From positions 1 to 64,000 of the forward strand of contig JALKBU010000065.1 of NCBI GenBank assembly GCA_023091735.1: a DNA stretch of 64,000 nt, given 5' to 3'. Shown here one piece after another: positions 9,898-19,826 of this stretch (positions are counted from its first letter, which is position 1; the number at the start of each line of letters is the position of its first letter). The notes under the pieces are model-generated. The model did not search any database. It was not told the origin of the DNA and saw only the letters and a program-made list of their open reading frames with translations. Source of the DNA: Trichomonas tenax. Lineage: Eukaryota > Parabasalia > Trichomonadida > Trichomonadidae. The translations under genes and the position numbers were made by a program.

Positions 9898-10362
9898 ATG
9901 TCCTATTCTTTGGATGACATTCTATATAAAATTTCGCAGATTAAAGAGCTAATGAATCACCAGGAACTTTATGATGCGAACTCTGTCACTCCAAATAGAG
10001 AGAAGGTTCAAGAAATTGAAAATTTAATTCAAAAACTGAAATTAATGGAGGAATCATACGAAGAACATAACGGAGGAATCCCTGAAGAAATTCAATCAAA
10101 AATCAGACTAGTTAAAAGCGATTTAGAATTGCTTCAAGCTTACAGTTCAGATGAATCGGGAAACGACCACATTGAGCGACAGGAAATTGACATAGAAATA
10201 CCAGACGATGCAAAAAGTAACGCATCTTCAATAATCGAATCTACAGACAATGATACTGAAAATACAGAACCGAAAACTACTCAAAGAGACTTCGTTTACT
10301 CATTGGCAATCGCAATTGTGTTTTGTATTCTATTTGCATTATTATGGTCTTATTTTGTTTAA
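9898..10362 (+). CDS. Small coiled-coil, tail-anchored membrane protein
   Basis: The 154-residue protein has a helical, heptad-like stretch at about residues 35-90, an acidic Ser/Asp/Glu-rich middle (about 95-130) and a single hydrophobic segment at the extreme C-terminus (about 135-153) with only a valine after it. This is the layout of a tail-anchored protein such as a SNARE or an ER/hydrogenosome contact protein, but I see no SNARE motif with a central Gln or Arg layer that I would trust. A TCATAAATTTA Initiator-like sequence ends about 15 nt before the ATG, which supports the start. Confidence 0.65.
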   Translation: MSYSLDDILYKISQIKELMNHQELYDANSVTPNREKVQEIENLIQKLKLMEESYEEHNGGIPEEIQSKIRLVKSDLELLQAYSSDESGNDHIERQEIDIEIPDDAKSNASSIIESTDNDTENTEPKTTQRDFVYSLAIAIVFCILFALLWSYFV

Positions 10363-10643
10363 TTCATCATTCATATAATTGAAATTTAATCGCATACATT
10401 TACCTCAAACCTTTACCAATCGATTTCATTTCGATTTTTAAAATCAATGAAAATCAATTTTAATACTTTGACAAAATACAGCTGTTGTTTGTTATTGATT
10501 AAAAATATAAAGTAAAATTAATGTTTGTTTATACAAATTGTTTATTTTTGAGTAAATTAAAATTTAAGTTATTGTAATTTAAAAGATAACTTAAATCACA
10601 TATATTTATATATTTAAAACAAATAAAAACGATAATATGGGAA
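10363..10643. other. Convergent AT-rich spacer
   Basis: Separates two convergent genes; several A/T runs, no gene seen. Confidence 0.5.
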
Positions 10644-12683
10644 TTACTTCACCTGGTGAAGAGATAATGGAAGTGAATATTCATGAAGTGTTGCTGCGAG
10701 ATCATTAAGTTCATGTTCTAATCGATCGCCTTGGTTCTCGCATTCAACCTTCACACCACTTGATGAGTCAGGGTCAAGCATGATCATGACGTCCTTATCC
10801 TGAAGTGTGAAGTTGAAAAGCTGGCTGTTTTCATCGAACTCGATTGTTGGATCATATCTCTCGCGCAATGCTTCCTGAAGCTTCTGGATGAAGAGAGTTT
10901 CTGGAGGAACATTTGAAATACGGACTTTATCACCTGCATCATTATAAGACATAATGAGGGATGTAACAGAGTTCGCTAAGTAATCCAATGTTGGATCTGC
11001 GTTCCATTTGAGAATTGCTGTTTCTTTGTCTTTGTAGATAAGCATGAGTCTTTCCATGATGAGAACGAGCTTCTTTGAAACGACCTGAACTTTTCCAAAC
11101 TCACTCTGCAATAATTTAGTATACTCCAAGAGTGGTCTGTTAATTGGAACTTCTTGAGACATTGTGGCGTTAAGTGTCTTCAATGTTGTATGCGTGGAAA
11201 GTTCTTGAGCTGACATGATCATGTTCTGGCCATCCTTGCGAACAATGATACCACTAATGTTATCTTTGTTGTCGCTAAGACCACCAGTGATGATAGCGGA
11301 AGGATTTGACTGGAACCACATTGTTGCTTTCTCGCAAAGTCCTGGTGTGTAAACTTCGAGGCCATCTTCGACGAACATCTGAAGTAATTTGTTCTTCAGC
11401 TGCATCATGAGACCTGAAACACCATGAATTAAGACAATTCTCTTTGGCTTTAGTTCTGTGATGAATCTTGATGTTTGGTTGAAGTCAGCGTGGCCTGAGA
11501 AAGAAACGTAGTTGATTGAGATCTTTCTTGGAATGATCTTACCAGACAATGTCGTGATTTCAGCTGGGTTCTTCATAAGGATCTGTGGAAGGGTGCCATC
11601 GACGATATAACCTGGAATAATAAGGCCATTGACAGAGTTTGAGCACCAAGCTTCAAAAATCTTACGGCTCATACCATTCTGAAGCATAGCAGGAGAGCAG
11701 AGAACGACGCAAGGAAGAGAATCATCGAAATCATATTCACGAATATATTTGACGTGAGAAAGTTCGAATTTACCTTTAGCAGTAACGACTCTTGAGTTGT
11801 GATCTTGGTAGAAAGCGTTATATGCTGCAATAGCCTGCTTTGCAAGATTTGATCCATAATAAATTGGAACTCCGTTATATTCTGGGTGTGCTTCCCAATA
11901 TTCATCGAGAATGAGAAGCAATTCTTGTGCACGACCAAGAGCGAAGATTGGAATCAAACATCTTCCACCACGCTTGATAATTTTTGTGACGTTATCGATG
12001 AATCTGTATTCTCTATCGACACGGGACTCAATACGAGCCAAACCGTGTGTTGATTCCATGATTAAAACATCTGGACGAATAATTTCTCCAGAAAGACTCT
12101 TTGGAATTTCAGCACCTTGAAGATGGCGCTCGTTTTCAAGTGAAAAATCACCAGTATACAAGACTTTGACACCATCAATTTCAACTAACCACATGCAAGC
12201 GCCCAAAACGTGTCCTGCTGGGTAACATGTCATCTTGATACCCTGGTGAGTGACTGTTTGGTGATAGTTTACTGTTGTAATCATGTTTTGAATGTTTGCA
12301 ACATCTGCGCGCGTGAATAAGTTTGGTTCTTCGCTTCCTCGACCGGAAACACCAACATAGTCGACAAGTAATGTCTTTGAGATGGATTTTGTTGTGTGTG
12401 TCATAAAGCAAGGACCGGAAAAGTTTGTTTGTGTTAAAAACCATGGAACAGCTGTGATATGATCGATGTGGAAGTGCGTAATAAGCAAAACATCGATTTT
12501 TCCGGGATCTATAGCATCAATAAACGGAAGTCCACCGAAATTTTCATAAGCAGGGTGAATTCCGCAATCGAGCATTACCCTTTTTCCGTGATATTTGAGA
12601 ACCATGCAGCTCCTGCCGACTTCTTGGCCGGCACCAAGCGGCATTACTGTAAGCTTGTCTTCACCAACTTGAACTTCCTGCAT
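10644..12683 (-). CDS. CPSF3: CPSF73-type mRNA 3'-end processing endonuclease
   Basis: The metallo-beta-lactamase/beta-CASP nuclease that cuts pre-mRNA before polyadenylation. Conserved motifs are all present: HFHIDH at residues 70-75, the GHVLGACMW block, TGDFSLENERH with the metal-binding Asp, the beta-CASP segment starting LIMESTHG, and SFSGHADF with the late His. The C-terminal third (about residues 480-679) matches the region that in other eukaryotes contacts CPSF100 and symplekin. Length (679) is normal for the family. The start codon lies just after a GTGCCAAAAAGGTGCCAAA sequence, a variant of the usual Initiator context. Confidence 0.95.
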   Translation of the reverse strand: MQEVQVGEDKLTVMPLGAGQEVGRSCMVLKYHGKRVMLDCGIHPAYENFGGLPFIDAIDPGKIDVLLITHFHIDHITAVPWFLTQTNFSGPCFMTHTTKSISKTLLVDYVGVSGRGSEEPNLFTRADVANIQNMITTVNYHQTVTHQGIKMTCYPAGHVLGACMWLVEIDGVKVLYTGDFSLENERHLQGAEIPKSLSGEIIRPDVLIMESTHGLARIESRVDREYRFIDNVTKIIKRGGRCLIPIFALGRAQELLLILDEYWEAHPEYNGVPIYYGSNLAKQAIAAYNAFYQDHNSRVVTAKGKFELSHVKYIREYDFDDSLPCVVLCSPAMLQNGMSRKIFEAWCSNSVNGLIIPGYIVDGTLPQILMKNPAEITTLSGKIIPRKISINYVSFSGHADFNQTSRFITELKPKRIVLIHGVSGLMMQLKNKLLQMFVEDGLEVYTPGLCEKATMWFQSNPSAIITGGLSDNKDNISGIIVRKDGQNMIMSAQELSTHTTLKTLNATMSQEVPINRPLLEYTKLLQSEFGKVQVVSKKLVLIMERLMLIYKDKETAILKWNADPTLDYLANSVTSLIMSYNDAGDKVRISNVPPETLFIQKLQEALRERYDPTIEFDENSQLFNFTLQDKDVMIMLDPDSSSGVKVECENQGDRLEHELNDLAATLHEYSLPLSLHQVK

Positions 12684-13392
12684 TTTGGCACCTTTTTGGC
12701 ACTTTTACATTTGTTCACTGAAAATCAAACATTTTTGTTGGTCTTTGAACACAGTGAATATATACTATACTCATTCCGCTTTGTTTAACCCTTAAATATC
12801 TATGCTTGGAATGCAAAATCACTATATGCTTATAAAATTTGAGGCTTTATATCTATAGAACTTATCAAAAGCGTCTTCAACCAAGTTTTCCACCGATTGA
12901 TAATAGAAAAAGCATTTGTTATATCATATATTTTTTTTGTCATTAATAACTCTCCAAAACGATCCATTCACATAATAAACAATCAACATTTTCATTGTTT
13001 ATAATATATATTTGAGTAACATGATTTAAAAATGAAACTGATCAAGATTTTAAATAAACTTTCATATAAAATACCTGAACTACCATTTTTTTATACCATG
13101 CTATAATAATACTCATCAAATATATTAAAATTATAATATGGGTCATTGATAATAATGAGAATTACTCGATATTATATAGTTTTTGGTAGAGTTCAATGGC
13201 ATAGTAACAAAATATTTATTAAACAAAAACATACAAGAAATAGTTGTGATTATCATTATACTAGCAACTTGAAATATATTAAGTAATCATATAAACTTAA
13301 AGTATTGCTAATATTCTAATAATCAATAGTATATGAACGATGTATTGTGTTCTCGTTGTGATGAGCTTCACAAAGAGAATTATAATAATATA
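12684..13392. other. AT-rich intergenic spacer
   Basis: Lies between two minus-strand genes. Repeated ATATA/AATAAT stretches; no coding or RNA feature visible. Confidence 0.5.
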
Positions 13393-14091
13393 TTATTCCT
13401 CTATTGGTAAACTAAGTGATGCAGAGTCTTCCCCGGACTCGCTCGACATTATCTGTGGTATTGATGTGTGTGGATTTTCGGCATCTTCAGCGAAAGTGTC
13501 TGGAATATATTTTCGTGGAGTTTCAATATCTGTTTCTGTGTTCATTGAGAAGGATTGTTCTGTAACAGATTCTAAAAGTGAAGAAGCGACTTCATACTCT
13601 GAAGCCTGCTTAGCGTAGATATGAGCTTTCGAAAAGAAGTAAAGATTGAGAATTTCCAGTGCCAAATTGAATAACGCTGAAAATCCTCTCGCGAAGTGAA
13701 AAAATATGAGTAAAGGAATGGCCGCACAGCCCCAAAATATAATCATAAGAAAGAATCCGATCCAAAAAGAGTTTGATTGTGTCGAATCCGGTACAAAAGG
13801 AGGTGGCCTAACGTAGTATTGAACAAAATCGCCATTTTCGTTTGGTTTGATAAGATTCCATTTTAATCCGGCTAAATGAAGTCCAATTATGTTTTTTGTA
13901 ACGAAAAACTGGATAATTCCGAGGGAAAACATTATTGTAATGACAACAATGTAGCTTTCAACAAATAACGAAACAATTCCGAAGATTAGGATCATAACTA
14001 CCTTCATACAGTAATATGCGGACACATATCCCTTTGGATTCAATGGTTTTAAAGTCGCCGATGAATCATCGCTATTCTCATTATCCACCAT
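13393..14091 (-). CDS. TVP23: TVP23-like (DUF846) Golgi membrane protein
   Basis: TVP23 family proteins are late-Golgi/TGN membrane proteins involved in vesicle trafficking. The 232-residue protein has four predicted membrane spans (about residues 25-42, 45-65, 115-135, 138-160) and the family's central motif in the form VTKNIIGLHLAGLKWN, followed by FVQYYVRPPP and FWIGFFLMIIFWG, which match the conserved GLRWWN and FW-containing blocks in position. A cytosolic Ser/Glu-rich tail of about 60 residues follows. Family assignment is good, function is inherited from the family. Confidence 0.8.
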   Translation of the reverse strand: MVDNENSDDSSATLKPLNPKGYVSAYYCMKVVMILIFGIVSLFVESYIVVITIMFSLGIIQFFVTKNIIGLHLAGLKWNLIKPNENGDFVQYYVRPPPFVPDSTQSNSFWIGFFLMIIFWGCAAIPLLIFFHFARGFSALFNLALEILNLYFFSKAHIYAKQASEYEVASSLLESVTEQSFSMNTETDIETPRKYIPDTFAEDAENPHTSIPQIMSSESGEDSASLSLPIEE

Positions 14092-14399
14092 TCACCAAAT
14101 GTAAAACTTTTTGAATATTTAAATAGACATTGTTAAGCATATTCTCCAGGTACTAAATTGCGACTTTTTCATTTATTATTGTCAAATTATAAAAATTTTG
14201 AAAACAAAATCAGTCAATAAGAGCTGCAATAGCTGCCAAATTGTGATATGCAATGAAAGAAGCAAAAGCCACGTTTTCGGCGATAAAAATGAAAAGATCT
14301 TTTTCAAAAGTACCAATTTGACATATTTTTTATACAAAGTCAGATTTCTGGAAAAGTGGGATATTTTTGACTTGTAAATTCGTTATTTTGCCATTAAGG
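14092..14399. other. Divergent promoter region
   Basis: Short spacer between the divergent TVP23-like and karyopherin genes. GCCATTAAGG just before the start at 14400 is Initiator-like with C instead of T at -1. Confidence 0.45.
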
Positions 14400-16613
14400 A
14401 TGAATTTTGAGTCTCTTGATCCAGGGATTCAAGATCAGATTAATGAAATGTTCGTAAACAGCACAAATCCAAATGCCCAAGAACATGTCAATTACGTTCT
14501 TCAACAATCTTCAACATTAATAAATTTTTCAATTTATTTGTTTAGAGCAATCGAAAACCAGGGTCTTCCTTACTATGCTAGGACTGCAGCCTCTCATCAT
14601 TTACGCCATTTAATCAGAAATATTCCAATTGAATTGCGACACTCTGTAAAACAACTGTCTGCCACTATTTTACCACCACTATTTGCATCAGAAGACCCAG
14701 TTTTCATCAATTCTATTGCTGCTTTGATTGCAGAAGTCGCCTCTGAGTTTGGAGAGAATGTTTTTCAAGATTTTTCACAGACAATCGATGTTTTACTCAG
14801 CGAAGAAAGAACCTTCTACACAGGTTTATCCCTTCTATTCGAATTATCTTCAAATGGAACTGTAATTCAAGGACAATATTTAACAAATCTTTTAAATTTC
14901 CTGCAATATGAGGATCAAAGTATAAACCTTATGACTGCAAACATAGTCAAATGCTTATCTTCGAAAGTTCCTGGTATCATCAAAGATACTGTGATTATTC
15001 CTTTATTATCGAATGGAAACTTTGGTGAACTGCTGGAAGATTCAATAGTTCAGTTAGTTGATGCATCATGCAATCTTCTGCAGGCATTAGCTGATGATTA
15101 TGAAGTCACAGATGATGAAAGGCTTCTTATTTATGAATTCTTCAAATTCTGCGTGAAATCCAATCACGACGGATATGCTATACCCGCATCACAAGCAATT
15201 TTAGAAAATGCATTCGATTTTGATCCTGATTTAGCTGAATATCTTTTCTTAAAAATTTCTCAAGACGAGGATCTCTGCGAAGGTACATTTTCTCTTCAAT
15301 GCTCGCTTTTGATCAAAGAGATTGCATCGCGAGATCCTGAAACAGCAAGCGAAGTTTTTGGTAATTATATCAAAGAAAATATCACTTCGACAAATGCAAC
15401 ACTTGTTAAGAGTTCATTACGCATATTAGCTGCAATTTCAGATATATTTGGTGACGTCTCGGAAATTTTCTCATATGTGCTTTCACAGACAACAAGTAAT
15501 TCAGCAGCACAAGAAGAAGCAATCAGATGTGTCGCCAATATTGGTGCTGTTTATCCCGATTTTGCTGAAGCAGCATTGAATGCTGTTTTTCCAGCAATAA
15601 ACAATCCAAGTGAAAGCATTAGAATGGAAGCATTAAGAAGTCTTCAAGTTCTCCTTTCCGCCGTAAATCCACCAGCTGAACCATATTTGCAGCAGTTTTT
15701 GATTGCCATGCAGAGATTCCAACAATATGAAGGATTTCTCATATTCGATACTCTAAACATGTTCATTTCAAGCTGCCAAGAACTCGAAAATTCACCAAAT
15801 ATCGAGCAGTTTCTCAATATGATATTAACAGCATTTTCGTCAGCCCAGTTAACAAGTCCATTATTTGATGCAACACTTTTATGCATGAGACAAGTTGCTT
15901 TGAATATTCCACAATTAGTTCCGCAGATCCTCTCGGCTCCCGGATTTGTCGACAAACTTGTTGCAATCATCAACATGGACTTTCAGTCTCGTCAATCAGC
16001 TCCTGAAGTAGACTATGAAGAAACTGCTGCTGCAAATCTTACACCATCGATTCTCTCTTTCTTCTCTGCTTGCATTAATTCCGGTGCAGATATCAGCACT
16101 TTTGGTGAATTAATGGGCTTCTTAGCAATGCAATGCGCATCTTTGATTGGTAATGGTTCTGCTGGTGCTAAGTGCTGTGGATGGGAGTTCCTTGCTGCTA
16201 TTTTGATGAACGAAACAATCGGAATGGATCCAATCATCGAACAAATCGTTAATGTGGCACAAGGAGTCTCAGGAGAAAGTGAGAGCGACTCTGTTGTTGG
16301 AAACACTGCTTTCTTTTTATATAATTTCATCCAGAAAGTTCCATTAGATAAATCAGTGCTGAAAACGATTCTGCTGAATATGGCGCGTTCCCTGGAAATG
16401 GTCAAAGATGAAGATGATTTGAAGAATATCGTATCATGCATAATGATGATTATGTATTCTTTGCAGGCTCCAGGACTCTCTGAGTTCAAGGATGTTCCTG
16501 AAGGAGCAAATGATTACTTGCAAAGCGTCATTATATCTATAGAGGAGACAGAGGGAGTTCCAGAGTCAGTTCTCCAACTCTGTCAAACATACAAACAGCA
16601 AATAGAGGAATAA
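14400..16613 (+). CDS. Importin-beta-family karyopherin (short form)
   Basis: A HEAT-repeat protein with an importin-beta N-terminal-like region: residues about 20-70 include the pattern HVNYVLQQS...NFSIYLFRAI...LPYYARTAASHHLRHLIRNI in gapped form. It would carry cargo through nuclear pores with Ran. The rest is all-helical HEAT repeats with acidic loops. At 737 residues it is shorter than the usual 850-1100, so the cargo-binding superhelix may have lost repeats. I chose the ATG at 14400 because the open frame extends upstream only through non-ATG codons and the ATG follows an Initiator-like sequence. Which karyopherin class it belongs to is uncertain (importin-4/5-like is my best guess). Confidence 0.75.
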   Translation: MNFESLDPGIQDQINEMFVNSTNPNAQEHVNYVLQQSSTLINFSIYLFRAIENQGLPYYARTAASHHLRHLIRNIPIELRHSVKQLSATILPPLFASEDPVFINSIAALIAEVASEFGENVFQDFSQTIDVLLSEERTFYTGLSLLFELSSNGTVIQGQYLTNLLNFLQYEDQSINLMTANIVKCLSSKVPGIIKDTVIIPLLSNGNFGELLEDSIVQLVDASCNLLQALADDYEVTDDERLLIYEFFKFCVKSNHDGYAIPASQAILENAFDFDPDLAEYLFLKISQDEDLCEGTFSLQCSLLIKEIASRDPETASEVFGNYIKENITSTNATLVKSSLRILAAISDIFGDVSEIFSYVLSQTTSNSAAQEEAIRCVANIGAVYPDFAEAALNAVFPAINNPSESIRMEALRSLQVLLSAVNPPAEPYLQQFLIAMQRFQQYEGFLIFDTLNMFISSCQELENSPNIEQFLNMILTAFSSAQLTSPLFDATLLCMRQVALNIPQLVPQILSAPGFVDKLVAIINMDFQSRQSAPEVDYEETAAANLTPSILSFFSACINSGADISTFGELMGFLAMQCASLIGNGSAGAKCCGWEFLAAILMNETIGMDPIIEQIVNVAQGVSGESESDSVVGNTAFFLYNFIQKVPLDKSVLKTILLNMARSLEMVKDEDDLKNIVSCIMMIMYSLQAPGLSEFKDVPEGANDYLQSVIISIEETEGVPESVLQLCQTYKQQIEE

Positions 16614-16661
16614 AGAATGTTTATTAACTAATATTTACAAACAAAAATATAAAAACATTAT

Positions 16662-18017
16662 CTATTGCATTGTTGAAATGATTTTTTGTGCCATTGCAGT
16701 CCAATTCTTAAGAAGCGGCTCATCTGTTGCTGCAAATCCAATACTTCTCATTTGCTGAGCAATCCTTTCTTCTGTTTGACTTGCTCTTCTCGATAATTCA
16801 ATCATCTTGCAAAGGAATCTCATTCCTATTCTTCTGAGCTCTATCGAGTAGAGAGATTCTAGAGTCGTTGTTGGGTGATCGCCCTTAGGAAGTTCTTTAT
16901 TCAATATTGAGTCCGGTGGGCACCTGATTCCTGAGTATTCACAGTTATTATCAACATCGAGCAATGAAACAGTGCTGTTTAAATCTGGTTCGAATGAGAG
17001 ACAACAAATAATTTGTGCCTGCGATTGATTGGCTTCGTGAGGGCTAACTATAGGATTAGGAGTATCGAATGGCGTGAGAACAGATATTCGTGCTGCAATA
17101 GATTGTGATTCAGTCATATCGTTGGCCAAAATATAAAGATTGTGGCCTGAATAAAGAGTGTACAAACAATCAATGATTGTCTTATTCTTGAAAATTAGTG
17201 CTAGTTTTGGATATTCTTTGTAGAATGTTGCTTCTACCATTTTATATGCATCTGTCGTCGATGATAATTTGAATCTGCTTTCTATAATATCATTAGGAAG
17301 ATTTGATATAAATTTAAGTATATCTGGCTTTATGTCGTTGAAATTCGTCAACTTCTTTATCGATCTCAAATCATTTTTGATATGAAGAAAATATTCTGGT
17401 TGGGCTTCATATGGTTCGATATTAGTTTTTTGTTTGATTCCCATTATCTTCATCATGTTTTCAAGTTCATTGACCTTTGTTTGAAGCAAGTCTTTACTTT
17501 CGGGGTATTTTTCAATTGTTAATTTGATTGATGCAGTGTATTTAAGAATATCGAGTGGAAACGTTTCTGCAGCTGTTTTCTGTAGTTTTAATGCGAATTT
17601 TTCTAAAGTTTGCATTGATTTTTTATAAAGATGTGTGATTAATTTCTTAATTGGATGTGCAATCACAAGAACAACCGGCCGTGTGAATCCACGTGCTTCT
17701 ACATCATTTATTTGAATATAAACAGCAATATAAAATATTTCGTTGTATTGTGACTTAATTATCGTTGGTTTTGGTGTATATGTTTCCGCAGGAAACTCCG
17801 TCGGCGTATTTACTATATAAAGGAGAAACAGATCTTTGTTTTGGAGCAGTTTTGAGTCGTTATCCCAAACAACTCTCGGAGAAGAACCTTGTGCGAACTC
17901 GTAAAGGCCGACGTAATACGATACATTCGTCAGCGGTGACGGCACCAATAGTGGTGAGGAACCAAGATGTGGCGTTGAAAATGAACGTAATATGAAGTCC
18001 GATGAAGAAGATTCCAT
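16662..18017 (-). CDS. SMCR8/folliculin-like DENN-family protein
   Basis: Residues about 85-125 read FYIAVYIQINDVEARGF then TRPVVLVIAHP, the characteristic end of the longin domain of SMCR8/folliculin proteins (ARGYVRPF-type block in SMCR8), followed as there by a long helical region with Lys/Leu-rich heptads. A later block with LYSIELRRIGMRFLCKMIELS fits a DENN-domain helical end. In animals and fungi these proteins act as GAP or scaffold on Rag/Arf/Rab GTPases at lysosomes. The first ATG of the frame is at 18017 (MESSSSDF), directly preceded by TTGTCAA; this would give an extremely short leader. Subfamily (SMCR8 vs folliculin) is inferred from one block and overall order. Confidence 0.6.
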   Translation of the reverse strand: MESSSSDFILRSFSTPHLGSSPLLVPSPLTNVSYYVGLYEFAQGSSPRVVWDNDSKLLQNKDLFLLYIVNTPTEFPAETYTPKPTIIKSQYNEIFYIAVYIQINDVEARGFTRPVVLVIAHPIKKLITHLYKKSMQTLEKFALKLQKTAAETFPLDILKYTASIKLTIEKYPESKDLLQTKVNELENMMKIMGIKQKTNIEPYEAQPEYFLHIKNDLRSIKKLTNFNDIKPDILKFISNLPNDIIESRFKLSSTTDAYKMVEATFYKEYPKLALIFKNKTIIDCLYTLYSGHNLYILANDMTESQSIAARISVLTPFDTPNPIVSPHEANQSQAQIICCLSFEPDLNSTVSLLDVDNNCEYSGIRCPPDSILNKELPKGDHPTTTLESLYSIELRRIGMRFLCKMIELSRRASQTEERIAQQMRSIGFAATDEPLLKNWTAMAQKIISTMQ

Positions 18018-18654
18018 TTGACAAAAATTTAATCGAAAAATGGATAATTCGGTTTCCAATATATTTCATATTATTATTTCATAATGAAAATAAATTTGAC
18101 ATATATCGATTTACATTGTAAATTGAATCCGTCAAATAAATTAGATATTTATATTAAAGGTTAAAAATTTGTTGAAAAGTGTATCTTCAAGCATGATGTT
18201 TTATTCTTTATGATATTCTCAATGATTGGAAGGTTATTTGCATTGAACTCTCTATAATATAGCCCTCAAGTGTGAAAAGACGGAATTGGATTTTTATGAA
18301 GAAAGAAGATTGTCCTTGACTAACACAATAAAAAAGTGATTTTCGAGCTTGATCTATCCACAATAAAGTTCACTATATTGTGATGAATTTCATTGATTAG
18401 CTTAAATACCAAAAGAAAGAAAATTTAGTGATTTTGAATTTTTTCGCTAAATAATGATAATTTTCATTCCTGTTTTGCGTGTCAACGGGTCAAATTGTAA
18501 AGGTTCAGATTGTCAGATTTTCTGCATTGAAAAATAGTCAAAAAACAATTAAAAAAATTTCATTTTGTCAAGTAAAATATTATTTGTCAAATAAAAAATA
18601 GTTGTCAGATTCGAAATTAGAGGGGGTATTCAAATTTGAAATTTAAAAAAGCTT
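18018..18654. other. Intergenic DNA before hairpin array 2
   Basis: No gene. Several TTTGTCAA sequences (around 18565-18590 and 18603) resemble Initiators but no reading frame follows them. Confidence 0.45.
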
Positions 18655-19232
18655 GCTTTTCGTCCATTTCTGCTGCTGTGTGCAACTACACCACACTATG
18701 TGGCTGCGCACAGCAGAAAACATGTAGGAAAAGCACTTTTTCAAAGTCGATTGAAAATCGTAGTTATTTCGACGCAGACAGAGATCCCTCGTTTCTTTAG
18801 CAATTAAATCCTTAGCATCACATGAAGCTAAGGCAATCACCTGCTAAAGAAGCAAGGGATCTCGTGTTTTTTGCCGAGATAGCTTCGATTCGCAAAAATA
18901 TTTTGCTATTTGGCCATCTTTGATACTGTGTGCATCAACTACACATATTGTAGCTGCACACAGTATCAAAGATGGACAAAAAGCAGAGCTTAAAAAAAGA
19001 ATTAAATCGACGTAATTTCGACAAAAGCTGATGTTTTTCGCTTCTTTAGCTAGTGATTCCGTAGGGCTACATAGATCCCAGACATTCACCAGCTAAAGAA
19101 GCGAAAAACACCGTTTTATTATCGATTTAGAAATAGAAATAAAAATAAGCGTGCTTTTTCATTCATTTTTGCTGCTGTGTGCAACTATATCACACCATGT
19201 GGCTGCGTACAACAGCAAAATGGACGAAAAGC
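18655..19232. repeat. Array of alternating type A and type B hairpins (array 2)
   Basis: Five inverted repeats in the order A1-B1-A2-B2-A3. Arms: A1 18655-18690/18699-18734 (about 28 of 36 paired), B1 18781-18801/18843-18863 (19 of 21), A2 18905-18943/18949-18984 (21 perfect contiguous pairs plus flanks), B2 19033-19051/19091-19109 (19 of 19), A3 19153-19189/19198-19232. Centres are 121-128 nt apart. A units share CTGTGTGCA...CTACA and its complement; B units share TTCTTTAGC/GCTAAAGAA. B1 also has a nested inner hairpin (CCTTAGC 18810-18816, GCTAAGG 18827-18833). Arms differ between copies but stay paired within each copy. Short open frames on the minus strand across the units look like by-products of the repeats. 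Confidence 0.8.
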
Positions 19233-19248
19233 CTGCAAAAATTCTGTA

Positions 19249-19826
19249 TCCAGACCCTTCACACGAACTATGAGTGCATTTGAAAGCTGTCAAGGATTGT
19301 CTAGCACTATATATTTCGAAAATCTTCAAGACTTTGGATCTAGTGCATGTGCTTCCTGCACACATCTTCATGTTGCATTTTTGAGTGATAATTCAAAATT
19401 CTATAATTGTTCACATCTCGATCAAGTTTCCTCACCACCATATTTGGAATCAATAGAACCACACGTTTTTTCCACATTGTAAATATTCTCTCTGTTATTT
19501 CTGATAATGCATTTTCATATTGCCTTTGTTTGGAGAATATCAATTTCCAACTCAATATCATTGGAAGATATTCATTTTTGCAGGTGGGAAAAGATTGCAT
19601 AAACATAATCAGCCCAATGAATCTTAGTTCATCTATCAAAAAACAATATCCCAATGCAGACTTGAGATCATGCGATGAAATGATTTTTCGAACAAAGCCA
19701 AATAGGAAAGTTTTTATGTATAGCATTATAGAAGCTGGTGCATTCATTTTCATTGCTATGATTTTGATTGCTATTTTGGTTCTAATCAAAAACATCAAAA
19801 GAAGCAAAAAGTTGGAGCTTATTTAA
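19249..19826 (+). pseudogene. Frameshifted BspA-like leucine-rich-repeat surface protein, 3' part
   Basis: In one frame the segment up to 19482 reads FESCQGLSSTIYF and FYNCSHL...LESIEPHVFSTL, the BspA/LRR_5 pattern of trichomonad surface proteins, then hits a stop. About the same point another frame takes over with ISDNAFSYCLCLENINF and IGRYSFLQ, further LRR_5 units, then a C-terminal membrane span (YSIIEAGAFIFIAMILIAIL) and a short Lys-rich cytosolic tail. A frameshift near 19470-19490 and the absence of a start or signal peptide mark it as a broken gene. It directly abuts the hairpin array. BspA-like proteins are thought to act at the cell surface; this copy should not. Confidence 0.75.

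Noticed and set aside
18643..19371. Three mutually similar minus-strand open frames as a gene family
   Set aside because: Their similarity is fully explained by the repeated A/B hairpin units; each is short and ends at unit borders.
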